A DNA stretch of 64,000 nt from Sulfitobacter sp. HGT1 (GCF_013282155.1 NZ_BLWI01000005.1:124001-188000), one strand, 5' to 3'. Positions 42,725-53,284 are shown, counted from the first letter of the stretch. Made by a program: numbers and translations. Notes: generated from the letters alone by a model not told the origin.

Positions 42725-44770
42725 ATGTCAGGCGCTGCCACGCTTTTACGTGACGTATTTGGTTTCGACGGGTTTCGGCCCGGTCAGCAAGAAATCGTTG
42801 AAGCGGTGATCGCGGGCGAAAATGTCCTTGCCATCATGCCGACCGGTGGCGGCAAATCTCTTTGTTTTCAAATGCCTGCTTTGTTGCGCGAGGGGGTGAC
42901 GGTTGTCATCTCTCCTCTGATTGCATTGATGCGGGATCAGGTCAGAGCCCTTCAGGAACTGGGCGTTGGCGCTGGTGCGCTCACGTCGGGGAATACTCCC
43001 GAAGAGACTGACGCGGTCTGGGAGGGGCTTGAGGCGGGCACTCTTAAGCTTTTGTATATGGCACCGGAACGTTTGGCGGCGGGGTCGGTGATTGGCATGC
43101 TAAAGCGCGTTGGCGTGTCGTTGATCGCCGTGGACGAGGCGCATTGCGTCAGCCAATGGGGGCATGATTTCCGCCCTGACTATTTGCGTATCGGTGAATT
43201 GCGCAGGGCGCTGGACGTGCCTTTGGCAGCGTTCACAGCGACGGCGGATGCGGAGACCCAGATCGAGATTGTTCAAAAGCTTTTTGACGGGGCGGCCCCG
43301 CGTGCGTTTTTGCGTGGGTTTGACCGGCCGAATATCCATCTGGCCTTTGCGGCCAAGAACTCTCCTCGTGCGCAAATCCTTAGCTTTGCGGCGGGGCGGA
43401 AGGGGCAGTCCGGCATCGTTTACTGTGGCACACGCGCCAAAACCGAAGGGCTTGCCAAGGCCTTGCGCGACGAGGGGCATGTTGCCCTGCATTATCACGG
43501 TGGGATGGAAGCCGAGGACCGGCGCATCGCCGAACGGCGTTTCCAGCAGGAAGACGGTTTGATTGTCGTGGCGACCGTTGCCTTTGGCATGGGGATCGAC
43601 AAGCCGGACATCAGATGGGTGGCCCATGCCGACCTGCCAAAGTCGATCGAAGCCTATTATCAGGAAATCGGCCGCGCCGGTCGGGATGGGTCCCCGGCTG
43701 AGACCCTCACGCTGTTCGGGTCTGATGACATCCGACTGCGCCGGAGCCAGATCGACGAAGGGATCGCCCCGCCAGAGCGGCGGGCTGCCGATCATGGACG
43801 GTTGAATGCATTGTTGGGTCTGGCGGAGGCGTTGGAATGTCGCCGGAAAACCTTGCTTGGTTATTTTGACGAGGCCGAAATAACCTGTGGAAACTGCGAC
43901 TTATGCGATACGCCTGCGGATGTTTTTGATGGGACGACAGCCGTGCGCAAGGCCCTTTCGGCCATGCTTCGGACGGAAGAATGGTTCGGATCGGGTCATC
44001 TGATCGATATTCTGCTTGGCAACGAGACCGACAAAATTCGCGAACGGGGTCATACCAGCCTGCCAACCTATGGGGTGGGCACCGAATATGATAAACGGCA
44101 ATGGCAAGCGGTGTTCCGGCAGATGATGGGGCATGATCTGGTGCGCCCCGATGCCGAACGTCATGGCGCGCTGCGGATGACGGACGCTGCTTTGCCGATC
44201 CTTCGGGGCGAAGCGCAGATTTCATTGCGGCGCGACAGTATTCGTGCGGCGGGTGCCATGCGCCGACCGGCCGTCAAAATGCTGGTCAGCGAGGAAGACG
44301 CCCCGCTGTTGTCTGCCCTGAAAGCCAAGCGGCGCGGATTGGCCGAGGCGGCTAAAGTGCCTGCCTATATCATCTTTAACGATCGTACTTTGATTGAAAT
44401 GGCCGAAAAACGACCCGACAGTCTGGATGCGATGGCGCGGGTTGGTGGCGTTGGCGCGAAAAAGCTCGAAAGCTACGGGCGGGCGTTTCTTGATGTTATC
44501 AATGGGGCCTCTGAAGGCATGCATCCGACGCGCCGCAAGCTTGCCGGGCGCGACGCTGGCACAGTTTATGACCGACTGCTTGAGGTGCAGGCAGAATTGG
44601 CGCGGGGCGCTGCGGGCACCGAAAAACCACTGAGCTGTTCTGCGTCGCTATTGGCCAAGGTCGCGCAGATGCGAAGCCCTGACGATGCAGCGCTGGAACG
44701 CGTGCTGGGGGATAAGCGCGCCGAAAGGTTTGGCAGCGCATTTCTGGACGTTCTGAGGGAGGCGGGCTAA
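42725..44770 (+). CDS. recQ: ATP-dependent DNA helicase RecQ
   Basis: A 3'-5' helicase in recombination and repair. The 681-residue protein has Walker A 'MPTGGGKSLC' (GGGKS at 41-45) and DEAH at residue 137 ('VDEAHCVSQWGHDFRPDY'). 'GMGIDKPDIRWVAHADLPKS' and the arginine finger in 'YYQEIGRAGRDG' follow. A zinc-binding 'CGNCDLC' comes next, then a winged-helix region. The C-terminal HRDC domain ('VPAYIIFNDRTLIEMAEKRP') closes it. The ATG at 42725 fits the usual N-terminus; an upstream ATG at 42680 is less likely. Confidence 0.96.
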   Translation: MSGAATLLRDVFGFDGFRPGQQEIVEAVIAGENVLAIMPTGGGKSLCFQMPALLREGVTVVISPLIALMRDQVRALQELGVGAGALTSGNTPEETDAVWEGLEAGTLKLLYMAPERLAAGSVIGMLKRVGVSLIAVDEAHCVSQWGHDFRPDYLRIGELRRALDVPLAAFTATADAETQIEIVQKLFDGAAPRAFLRGFDRPNIHLAFAAKNSPRAQILSFAAGRKGQSGIVYCGTRAKTEGLAKALRDEGHVALHYHGGMEAEDRRIAERRFQQEDGLIVVATVAFGMGIDKPDIRWVAHADLPKSIEAYYQEIGRAGRDGSPAETLTLFGSDDIRLRRSQIDEGIAPPERRAADHGRLNALLGLAEALECRRKTLLGYFDEAEITCGNCDLCDTPADVFDGTTAVRKALSAMLRTEEWFGSGHLIDILLGNETDKIRERGHTSLPTYGVGTEYDKRQWQAVFRQMMGHDLVRPDAERHGALRMTDAALPILRGEAQISLRRDSIRAAGAMRRPAVKMLVSEEDAPLLSALKAKRRGLAEAAKVPAYIIFNDRTLIEMAEKRPDSLDAMARVGGVGAKKLESYGRAFLDVINGASEGMHPTRRKLAGRDAGTVYDRLLEVQAELARGAAGTEKPLSCSASLLAKVAQMRSPDDAALERVLGDKRAERFGSAFLDVLREAG

Positions 44771-44800
44771 GTCAAAGCTCATGCCAGAAAGAGGATGACC

Positions 44801-45580
44801 ATGCTCACTGTTATTTCGCCCGCCAAAAAGATCAATTGGGACGCCCGCGATGTGGCAATGACGACGCCGGATATGTTGGGCAATGCCGCTGACCTTGTGC
44901 GGTCAGCGCGTGACTTGAGTGTGGATGACCTGAAATCGCTGATGCATCTGAGCGAAAATCTGGCCAGGCTGAACCGTGATCGTTTCGCCAGCTATCAAGA
45001 CAACCCGAATGACGATGCGCTGCGGCCTGCAGCACTGGCCTTTGCCGGCGACACGTATCAGGGTCTGGAAGCAGCCAGCCTCGACGCCGATGAACTTGTA
45101 TATGCCCAAGATCATTTGCGTATTCTTTCAGGACTTTACGGGGTTTTGCGTCCGTTGGACGGAATCCAGCCTTATCGCCTTGAAATGGGCAGCCGGCTGA
45201 AAACGCAAAAGGGCAAGAACCTGTATGAATACTGGGGCTCAAAAATCTCGGAGGCATTGAACGCGCAATCTGATGCGACGGGCAGTGATATCTTGATCAA
45301 CTGTGCCAGTCAGGAATATTTCGGCGCTGTTGATCTGAATGCTTTGAATTTGCGCGTCATTACCCCCCAGTTCATGGAGGATAAGAGCGATGGCAAAGGC
45401 CCGAAAATCGTGAGCTTTTATGCCAAAAAGGCACGCGGTGCGATGGCACGGTTCGTCATCCAGAACCGGCTGAAAGAACCGGGGTCCATTCGCGATTTCG
45501 ACATCGGTGGCTATGCCTGGAACAAAGACATGTCGACACCTGAAAAGCCGGTTTTCCTGCGCCCTTATCCTGCGGCTTGA
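44801..45580 (+). CDS. yaaA: Peroxide stress protein YaaA (DUF328)
   Basis: A 259-residue protein of the YaaA family, which lowers free iron and protects DNA in peroxide stress in E. coli. 'MLTVISPAKKINWD' and 'YGVLRPLDGIQPYRLEMGSR' are diagnostic. 'NCASQEYFGAVD' and 'SFYAKKARGAMARFVIQN' also match. The ATG at 44801 is preferred to one six bases earlier, because AGAGG is six bases from it and directly abuts the other. Its 3' end overlaps the opposing kinase gene by 16 bases. Confidence 0.95.
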   Translation: MLTVISPAKKINWDARDVAMTTPDMLGNAADLVRSARDLSVDDLKSLMHLSENLARLNRDRFASYQDNPNDDALRPAALAFAGDTYQGLEAASLDADELVYAQDHLRILSGLYGVLRPLDGIQPYRLEMGSRLKTQKGKNLYEYWGSKISEALNAQSDATGSDILINCASQEYFGAVDLNALNLRVITPQFMEDKSDGKGPKIVSFYAKKARGAMARFVIQNRLKEPGSIRDFDIGGYAWNKDMSTPEKPVFLRPYPAA

Positions 45581-47778
45581 TGTTCGCTTTGCGGGGTTAA
45601 CGGGACGGTGCCCGCGGGTTGATGTTTCCTGATCTGGGCAATGATATCCGGTTTTCGCAGTGGCTTGGTAAGATAATGATCAAGGCCGGTCGCAAGGATA
45701 GCCGTATCGTCACCATTCATTGCATGGGCCGTGAGGGCGACGATCGGACAATGGCTGCCAATCTGGCCTTCGAGGTTTCGAATGGCAGTGGTCGCCTCGT
45801 TGCCATCCATCTTGGGCATGGAAATATCCATAAAAATCATATCGGGCTGAAAGGTTTCAAACAGCGCGACCGCCTCCTCGCCGTTGTTGGCAAGCTTTAG
45901 GTCGATATCAAGGCTCTGGATCATTTTGGTGAAAACAAGCTGGTTCGTCTTGTTATCCTCGGCGGCCAATATCCGCATTTTGCGCGCTACGGCCTTGTCG
46001 CGCGGGGCCTCGGGCACACAGATTGTCGCCAATTGCGCAAGCAGATCACTGCGCGGGATCGGCTTTTTCAGGACAGCTTTGACCAGTTTGCGCGCAGGAT
46101 CGTTTTCAGCGAAGGCCGGATTTGAACTGATAACGATGACCTCGCACAGCTGGTTCATCTTGCGCAGCTCTGTGGCAAGTTCAAAGCCGTCCATCTTTGC
46201 CATGATGTGATCGGCGATGATAAGCCCCACGTCAGCATCGACCGCCTTCAAAGCGATTTCCGCAGTGTCACAGCAGGTTACCTTGAGCCCAAGCTGTTCG
46301 AGTTGTTTCACCAAAATCGAGCGGTTTATCGTCTCGGACTCCACCACCATGACGTGGCGCAGTTGTTTCGGCAGGGGCGGGTGCGAGGTGTCAATCTGGC
46401 CATCCGCTTTCAACGGCAATTCAAATCCAAAGCACGACCCGACCTGTTCTTGGGAGGTTACCCAGATTTCGCCCTCCATCATCTGGATCAGACGTTGGCA
46501 GATCGCCAGCCCCAGACCGGTGCCGTCAAATTTGCGATTGCGTTCGTTTTCGACCTGATTGAATTCACCGAATATGTGGCCAATCATGGCCGGAGCGATA
46601 CCGATGCCGGTGTCTTCTATCGCGATTTTCACCAAAACCTTGCCGGTTTCGGCGTCAGGCACACCTGTGACACGCACCAGAACATGGCCGTGGCCGGTGA
46701 ATTTGACCGCATTCCCCATAAGATTGGTCAAGACCTGCCTGATACGCCCGGGGTCGCCAACCAGGTGGGTGGGCATGAACAGATCATAATCCAGGGCAAG
46801 ACCCAGACCCTTTTCCCGCGCCAGCGGCTGCAGCAACATGATGACCTCTTGGATCGCGCGTTCGAGGTCAAAGGGTTCGACGTGAAGATCGAGTTTTTTG
46901 GCTTCGATTTTCGAATAATCCAAAATATCGTTGATGATCACCAACAGTGCTTCGCCGGAATTCTTGATCGTATCAACATAAAGCTGCTGGTCTTCGGTCA
47001 GTTCCGTGTCACGCAAAACATCTGCCATTCCGACAACGCCATTCATCGGTGTCCTGATTTCATGGCTCATGTTGGCAAGGAACGCCGATTTCGCGCGGTT
47101 GGCGCTTTCGGCGATGGCGCGGGCCTCTTGCAGCTTGCGCTCGTATTCGACGGTTGCGGAAATATCCAACCCCAAAGATACCATGTCGCCGCTTGGGCCG
47201 CGTTGATCAGTCAGCTTGATGTGATGCCCGTTCCATAACTGTATGACCGTCGGCTCGGGCTCGGGATCCTGCAACCGTTCTGTCATCAGCCGCCGCCAGC
47301 TTTTCGGACAGAGATTACCGGTATTCACGATCCCTTCCTCGGTCAGCACCTGAAGGATCGTTACGTAATTGACACCCGGACGTATCAGCTCAAGCCCGTC
47401 AAACACCGAAAGAAAGGCACGGTTGGCCATGATCATTTCGTTATTGTGATTGAACAAAGCAAAGCCGTCCTTGATCGTTTCAATCGATTGCCACAGCCTG
47501 CGTTCGGTCAGTTCGATCTTTTCGCGCGCGGCGTTGAGGTCGGATTTGACCCGCTGGTTTTCACCACGAATGTTTTCCACTTCGGCGCGGGTTTCGACGA
47601 TTTCATCGGTCAGCCTTTGCGCATGTTGGCCCAGCTTGCGGTTGGCGGCGAACAGCTCTGCTTGTTTCAGTTCAAGCATCCGCTCCGCCGCAAGTCGACC
47701 GCGCCGTTCCTGCGTCAGCTTGTCTGCCAGGTTCATGCCCCGCTCCGAATCCGTGATATTTCGTCTCCCCTCAGACAT
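45565..47778 (-). CDS. Soluble hybrid histidine kinase with two receiver domains
   Basis: A 737-residue sensor kinase without membrane helices. The order is: coiled coil (about 15-85), PAS-like domain (about 90-215, 'SIETIKDGFALFNHNNEMIM'), HisKA with His239 ('FLANMSHEIRTPMNGVVGMA') and HATPase with 'DTGIGIAPAMIGHIFGEF' and 'GTGLGLAICQRL'. A first receiver domain follows ('GLIIADHIMAKMDGFELA', 'VLKKPI'), then a second with Asp651 ('MIFMDISMPKMDGNEA'). The first receiver lacks the usual paired acidic start and is less canonical. There is no response regulator next to it, so the partner is elsewhere. It is convergent and overlapping with yaaA. Confidence 0.92.
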   Translation of the reverse strand: MSEGRRNITDSERGMNLADKLTQERRGRLAAERMLELKQAELFAANRKLGQHAQRLTDEIVETRAEVENIRGENQRVKSDLNAAREKIELTERRLWQSIETIKDGFALFNHNNEMIMANRAFLSVFDGLELIRPGVNYVTILQVLTEEGIVNTGNLCPKSWRRLMTERLQDPEPEPTVIQLWNGHHIKLTDQRGPSGDMVSLGLDISATVEYERKLQEARAIAESANRAKSAFLANMSHEIRTPMNGVVGMADVLRDTELTEDQQLYVDTIKNSGEALLVIINDILDYSKIEAKKLDLHVEPFDLERAIQEVIMLLQPLAREKGLGLALDYDLFMPTHLVGDPGRIRQVLTNLMGNAVKFTGHGHVLVRVTGVPDAETGKVLVKIAIEDTGIGIAPAMIGHIFGEFNQVENERNRKFDGTGLGLAICQRLIQMMEGEIWVTSQEQVGSCFGFELPLKADGQIDTSHPPLPKQLRHVMVVESETINRSILVKQLEQLGLKVTCCDTAEIALKAVDADVGLIIADHIMAKMDGFELATELRKMNQLCEVIVISSNPAFAENDPARKLVKAVLKKPIPRSDLLAQLATICVPEAPRDKAVARKMRILAAEDNKTNQLVFTKMIQSLDIDLKLANNGEEAVALFETFQPDMIFMDISMPKMDGNEATTAIRNLEGQIGSHCPIVALTAHAMNGDDTAILATGLDHYLTKPLRKPDIIAQIRKHQPAGTVPLTPQSEHQAAG

Positions 47779-47878
47779 TCCGCGAACGAGGTGAACAACT
47801 GTTTAAGAAATTCCCTGATGCTTGCCAGACAAGGCGGAAGCGTGCGACGATAAATCATCATTCAAAGGAGACGTCCCA

Positions 47879-50800
47879 ATGACACTCATCCGCCACCTTT
47901 TGCTTTGTGCAGGCTTGGTTGTTGGCTGGGTCGGGCTATCGCCCCTTGCCTTTGCGCAGCAGGCAATGCCCAAGGACCGTTTCGTTTTCGTCCGTAACAT
48001 CGACTATTACGGGGCCGATCTGACCAACCTGTTCGACACCACGCTGGCGGCGTGTGAACGGGCCTGTGTCGCGCAGGACAGGTGTCAGGCGTTTACTTAT
48101 AACACCCGATCCAATTCATGTTTCCCCAAGGCGGCAATTTCCGATCAGCAGTTCTATGACGGTGCCATGTCCGCGCGGCGTGTGGCGGTTGATCCTGCGA
48201 TGCTTGCACAGGCGCAGATGCGGGCCGGGGATTTGACGTTTCTGCCCCGCGATGATTTGACCGCAGCGTTCAATCTGGTCGCTGATATTGCCCGAACCTA
48301 CCCCTTGGATGCGCCGGATCAGTCATTCTCGGCGCAGACATTGCGATCGACGGGGCAAGCAATCGCGGCCACGGATGACGCCATGTTCTGGCTGCAACTG
48401 GCGCGCATTGGCCTGCGCGAGAATGATGAACTGAATTATCAGCAGCGGACCGCTTTGCGCAGCGACGCGGTTGGGGCCGCCATAAACGGATACTTGCGCG
48501 CGTCCGATCCATCGGGGCAGACATTGGCGCTGGAACTGCTTGCCCAAGCGCTCGAGGCGAATAATCGTGGGCGCGACATGATCCCTGTTTTGCGCCTTGC
48601 ACACGCAAATTCCCAACGCCCCGATCTGTTGGCCGCGCTGGATGACGCGATTGGGAAATACGGGTTTCGGATCACGGACCACCGCGTGGATAGCGATGCC
48701 GCTGCCCCGCGCATCTGCGCCGAGTTTTCGGAGCCGTTGATCCAGGGCGGAACAGATTACACGCCGTTCGTCAGGATTGATGGTGCCGGTTTTGCGGTCG
48801 AAGCCAAAGACCAGCAGATTTGCATTGATGGCGTGGAACACGGGGCGCGGTATCAGGTGACGTTTCGCGCAGGCTTGCCAGCGGCCAGCGGCGAGGTGCT
48901 GAACAAGGATGTGCCGCTTGTCCTCTATGTGCGTGACCGCACCCCGCTGGTCCGGTTTCCGGGGCGGGCCTATGTCCTGCCCCGCAGCGCGGATGCCGCC
49001 CTGCCCATCGAAAGCGTGAATACTGATCGTGTTGATCTGGTGTTGCGCAAAGTCAGCGATCGAAATCTGGTCGCCGTGATAAAGGAAAACTATTTCGGGC
49101 GGCCCCTGAACAACTATGAGGGTGAACAGTTTGCCGAAAATCTGGCCCAAGAGGTTTGGACCGGCACCGGAGACGTCAAAAACACCCTGAACGCCGACAT
49201 GACAACGCGCCTGCCCTTGGGGGATGTCCTTGGGGGTCAGCCCGCCGGAATCTATACGTTAAGCGCGTCAATTGATGGTCAGGACCCTTATGATTTCCCC
49301 GCAGCCACACAGTGGTTCGTGCTGTCCGATCTGGGCATTTCAACGTGGCAAGGTGTGGACGGGCTAGAGGTCGCTGTGCGCAGTCTGGCTGATGCAAGCG
49401 CTGTTTCGGGTGTGACGCTGTCGTTGATTTCGCAGGCGAATGCCGTTTTGGGCACCGCGACAGTTGGCGAGGACGGATTTGCGAAGTTTCCAGCCGGATT
49501 AACACGCGGTTCGGGTGCCGCAGCCCCTGCTTTGCTGCTGGCTGAAAACGGTACGCAGGACGTGGCATTTCTTTCGTTGAACGATCCGACCTTTGATCTG
49601 TCAGATCGTGGCGTCGAAGGGCGTGCCCCCAGTCCGCCGATTGATACGTTCATGGCCACAGATCGCGGCGCTTATCGCGCGGGCGATACGATCTATATCA
49701 CAGCCCTGAACCGCAACGACCAAGCCGCCGCCCTGCTGGATTTGCCGGTCACGGCGGTTCTGCACCGGCCTGATGGTGTCGAATACAGCCGCACTGCCAG
49801 CCGGAATTCGGTCGCGGGCGGGCATGTGTTTGCGCTGCCATTGGGGGGGAATGTGCCGCGTGGCGTCTGGCGTGTCGACATCATGTCAGACCTTGATGCG
49901 CCGGCCTTGGCCAGCCAGACGGTCTTGGTCGAAGATTTCGTGCCCGAACGGATCGACTTTGACCTCGCGCTGCCTGATGCGCCGATACGGTTGGGCGATA
50001 CGCCCCCCTTGCGTGTCGATGTGCGCTATCTGTTTGGCGGGGCGGGGGCCAATCTGGGTGTTGAGGGCGAAGTGCGCTTGCGGGCGACCCGAACCCTTGA
50101 CGGTTGGGACGGCTATCGTTTCGGGCGTTACGATACCCAGTTCACGGCGCGAACGTCCTATTTGGGTGACGCGGTCACGGGTGCCGATGGCACTGTAACG
50201 ATCCCGTTGAAGCTGCCCGTGCTGCAAGAGCGTCCAGACCAGCCGTTGCTGGCCGAAACCATCATTCGCGTCGCCGAAGGATCAGGCCGCCCGGTGGAAC
50301 GTCGCCTGAGCAAGGCGCTGCGGCCCGAGACGTCATTGATCGGCGTTAAGCCGGGTTTCGACGATGTGCTTGCCGAAGGGGCCGAGGCGGTTTTTAACAT
50401 TGTAGCAGTGAAACCTGATGGCAGCGCTAGCCAGATGGATGTGCGGTGGACCGTCAACAAAGTCGAAACGCGATACCAGTGGTATCAGCTTTATGGAAAT
50501 TGGGAGTGGGAGCCGATCACCCGCCGCATTCGCATGGATACCGGTGAGCTGACACTTGACGGTCAGCCAACGGCAGTGACCCTGCCCACGCAATGGGGCC
50601 AATACGAACTGGTCGTCGAGGCGTTGGACGGCAGCGGCGCGATCACATCGGTTGATTTTGCCTCAGGCTGGTATGGCGGCGATGGCAGCACGGATACCCC
50701 CGACCGTCTGACGGTGTCCTTGGATGCTGCCGACTATTCCGTCGGGGATACTGCAAAGCTGCGGATTGCCCCCGACGCTGATGGCACGGCGCTTGTCTCG

Positions 50801-53284
50801 GTCCTGTCGAACAAGGTGATTTCGCGCCAAACGGTATCCGTGGTGGCTGGCGAAAACGTCATCCCGCTGCCCGTGACCGCCGATTGGGGGACAGGGGCAT
50901 ATGTCACGGTATCGGTGCTGCGGCCAATGGATGTCGCCCAAAACCTGAACCCCGCCCGCGCGTTGGGGCTGGTCCATGCAAAGGTGCGGCCGGGCAACAA
51001 GCAGTTGAACGTCAGCTTTGATGCACCGGAATCTGTCGACGGGCAGCCGGGCATCCTGCGGGCGTCTGTCTTGGTCGATGGTATTGCTGCGGGAGAGACG
51101 GCCTATGTCACCCTTGCCGCTGTTGATGTGGGTATTCTGAACCTGACACGGTTCGAAACCCCAGACGTGACAGGGCATTATTTTGGCCAGCGCCGCATGG
51201 GCGTCGAGTTGCGGGATATTTACGGGCGTCTGATCGATGGCATGAATGGGGCAATGGGGGCTGTGCGATCTGGTGGCGATGCGGCGGCCAACGCCCAACT
51301 GCAATCGCCGCCACCCACCGAAGAATTGATGGCGTTCTTTTCCGGCCCGATCACGGTTGACGCGAACGGGCGCGCCGAAGTCGATATCATCCGCCCCGCT
51401 TTCAACGGCGCGATCAAGCTGATGGCAGTCGCGTGGTCTGACACAGCAGTCGGGGACGCATCAACCGAAGTCTTGGCCCGTGATCCGGTCGTCGTAACCG
51501 CATCTGTGCCGCGGTTTTTGGCACCGGGCGATGAAAGCCGGTTGTTGTTGGAACTGGTCCATGCCGATGGCCCTTCCGGCGACATGAACCTCTCTGTGCT
51601 GGCGGATGCCGAGGTTGGCTTGGCTGACGTTCCGACCCTTGTGACTTTGCCGCAAGGTGGTGCGCAGACCCTGTCGATCCCCCTGACCGCGCGCGAGCCC
51701 GGTGATCCGCTGATCACGGTCGAACTGACCACGCCGGACGGAAAAACCCTGCGCAAGGTTTTGACGCTTCCGGTGCGGGACAACGACCCAAAGGTGGCGG
51801 TGACCCGTCAGTTCAGCCTTGGGGCGGGGGAGCGTTTTACCTTTGATGGCAACGTCTTTGCCGGTTTGCGGGTGGGAAGCGCCAGTGCCACTTTGACAGC
51901 GGGGCCGTTGGCGCGTTTCGATGTGCCGGGACTGTTGCGGCAATTGGACAGCTATCCGTACGGCTGCACCGAACAACTGACATCGGGTGCGATGCCGCTG
52001 TTGTACCTGAGCGGAATGGCCAGCCAGTCAGGCTTGGGTGAACCCGCCCGCCTGAACGACAAGATCACCAAGGCACTGTCCCAAATCCTGACCCGCCAGT
52101 CGCGCAATGGCAGCTTTGGGATGTGGGGTCCTCAGGGCGGTGCCTTCTGGCTTGATGCCTATGTGACCGACTTCTTGTCGCGGGCCCGTCGCGAAGGGGT
52201 GGATGTGCCCGATCTGGCGTTTGCATCAGCGATGGATAATTTGCGCAACCGGATCAGCTATGCCCCTGATTTTGATTTCGGCGGCGAAGACATCGCTTAT
52301 GCCTTGCTGGTCCTTGCCCGCGAAGGTGCGGCCAATATGGGCGATCTGCGCTACTATGCCGATACAAAAGCAGACAGCTTTGCCACGCCGTTGGCTTTGG
52401 CCCAATTGGGCGCTGCGCTGGCGTCTTACGGGGATACATTGCGCGCCGATCTGATGTTTGCAAAAGCCGCATCGCGCCTGACCAAACCTGCCGATCCCCT
52501 TGCCTGGAGAGACGACTACGGCAGTGATCTGCGCGATACTGCCGGGCTGCTGACCCTCGCGGTGGAGGCGGGAAGCACTGCAATCAATCAGGCCAGTTTA
52601 GTCTCTGAAATAGGGTCTAACACGGGGGCTTTGTCGACCCAGGAAGCCGCACAAGTCGTGCTTGCCGCCCATGCGCTGATGGCACCCAACGCCAATTCGG
52701 GCATTCTGGTGGATGGCAAGCAAAGCGAAGGTGCGGTGATCACCACCCTTAGTGACGCAAACCCTGTTGCCTCTGTTATCGAAAACACCAGCGCTGCTGC
52801 AATCGACGTGAAAATGACGACCTATGGCGTACCTGAAATTTCGCCCTCCGAAGGCGGCTATGGCTATGCCATCGATCGCAGCTATTTCTCGATGGAGGGC
52901 ACCCCGGCGGCGACAGATTTTGCATCCGGTGACCGTATGGTGGTGGTTCTCAGGATCACCCCGTTCGAGGAAATGGGCGCGCGGCTGATGGTCGATGATC
53001 CATTGCCCGCAGGGTTTGAAATCGACAACCCCAACCTTATTCGCGGCGGCGATATCGCAGCGCTTGATTGGCTGACCACTGCCGAGGCTGAACATGCCGA
53101 ATTCCGGTCAGACCGCTTTTTGGCCGCCGTAAACCATCGCGGTTCCGACCCGTTCCAGCTGGCCTATGTCGTGCGGGCCGTCACGCCGGGGCAGTATCAT
53201 CACCCCGCAGCAACGGTTTCGGATATGTACCGTCCTGAATACCGTGCAAATACCCCAACGGGCCAAGTGACCATCTCGCGATGA
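47879..53284 (+). CDS. Alpha-2-macroglobulin family protein with PAN domain
   Basis: An 1801-residue periplasmic protease trap. A signal peptide ends near residue 25 ('LSPLAFAQQ') with no lipobox, so it should be soluble or otherwise anchored. This differs from E. coli YfhM, a lipoprotein. Residues about 35-100 form a PAN/Apple domain with paired cysteines ('FDTTLAACERACVAQDRCQ'). MG domains follow. 'FMATDRGAYRAGDTIYIT' marks the bait-preceding region, and the thioester motif CTEQ lies at Cys1363-Gln1366 ('YPYGCTEQLTSGAMPLLYLS'). AAAGGAGA before the ATG supports the start; the frame is open 57 bases further upstream. It overlaps pbpC by ATGA, the standard repair-defence pair. Confidence 0.95.
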   Translation: MTLIRHLLLCAGLVVGWVGLSPLAFAQQAMPKDRFVFVRNIDYYGADLTNLFDTTLAACERACVAQDRCQAFTYNTRSNSCFPKAAISDQQFYDGAMSARRVAVDPAMLAQAQMRAGDLTFLPRDDLTAAFNLVADIARTYPLDAPDQSFSAQTLRSTGQAIAATDDAMFWLQLARIGLRENDELNYQQRTALRSDAVGAAINGYLRASDPSGQTLALELLAQALEANNRGRDMIPVLRLAHANSQRPDLLAALDDAIGKYGFRITDHRVDSDAAAPRICAEFSEPLIQGGTDYTPFVRIDGAGFAVEAKDQQICIDGVEHGARYQVTFRAGLPAASGEVLNKDVPLVLYVRDRTPLVRFPGRAYVLPRSADAALPIESVNTDRVDLVLRKVSDRNLVAVIKENYFGRPLNNYEGEQFAENLAQEVWTGTGDVKNTLNADMTTRLPLGDVLGGQPAGIYTLSASIDGQDPYDFPAATQWFVLSDLGISTWQGVDGLEVAVRSLADASAVSGVTLSLISQANAVLGTATVGEDGFAKFPAGLTRGSGAAAPALLLAENGTQDVAFLSLNDPTFDLSDRGVEGRAPSPPIDTFMATDRGAYRAGDTIYITALNRNDQAAALLDLPVTAVLHRPDGVEYSRTASRNSVAGGHVFALPLGGNVPRGVWRVDIMSDLDAPALASQTVLVEDFVPERIDFDLALPDAPIRLGDTPPLRVDVRYLFGGAGANLGVEGEVRLRATRTLDGWDGYRFGRYDTQFTARTSYLGDAVTGADGTVTIPLKLPVLQERPDQPLLAETIIRVAEGSGRPVERRLSKALRPETSLIGVKPGFDDVLAEGAEAVFNIVAVKPDGSASQMDVRWTVNKVETRYQWYQLYGNWEWEPITRRIRMDTGELTLDGQPTAVTLPTQWGQYELVVEALDGSGAITSVDFASGWYGGDGSTDTPDRLTVSLDAADYSVGDTAKLRIAPDADGTALVSVLSNKVISRQTVSVVAGENVIPLPVTADWGTGAYVTVSVLRPMDVAQNLNPARALGLVHAKVRPGNKQLNVSFDAPESVDGQPGILRASVLVDGIAAGETAYVTLAAVDVGILNLTRFETPDVTGHYFGQRRMGVELRDIYGRLIDGMNGAMGAVRSGGDAAANAQLQSPPPTEELMAFFSGPITVDANGRAEVDIIRPAFNGAIKLMAVAWSDTAVGDASTEVLARDPVVVTASVPRFLAPGDESRLLLELVHADGPSGDMNLSVLADAEVGLADVPTLVTLPQGGAQTLSIPLTAREPGDPLITVELTTPDGKTLRKVLTLPVRDNDPKVAVTRQFSLGAGERFTFDGNVFAGLRVGSASATLTAGPLARFDVPGLLRQLDSYPYGCTEQLTSGAMPLLYLSGMASQSGLGEPARLNDKITKALSQILTRQSRNGSFGMWGPQGGAFWLDAYVTDFLSRARREGVDVPDLAFASAMDNLRNRISYAPDFDFGGEDIAYALLVLAREGAANMGDLRYYADTKADSFATPLALAQLGAALASYGDTLRADLMFAKAASRLTKPADPLAWRDDYGSDLRDTAGLLTLAVEAGSTAINQASLVSEIGSNTGALSTQEAAQVVLAAHALMAPNANSGILVDGKQSEGAVITTLSDANPVASVIENTSAAAIDVKMTTYGVPEISPSEGGYGYAIDRSYFSMEGTPAATDFASGDRMVVVLRITPFEEMGARLMVDDPLPAGFEIDNPNLIRGGDIAALDWLTTAEAEHAEFRSDRFLAAVNHRGSDPFQLAYVVRAVTPGQYHHPAATVSDMYRPEYRANTPTGQVTISR

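Noticed and set aside
46207..47238. 343-codon open frame on the plus strand
   Set aside because: It lies opposite the histidine kinase, whose domains are clear. The translated product shows no family and has the H/Q/F-rich character of an antisense frame in GC-rich DNA.
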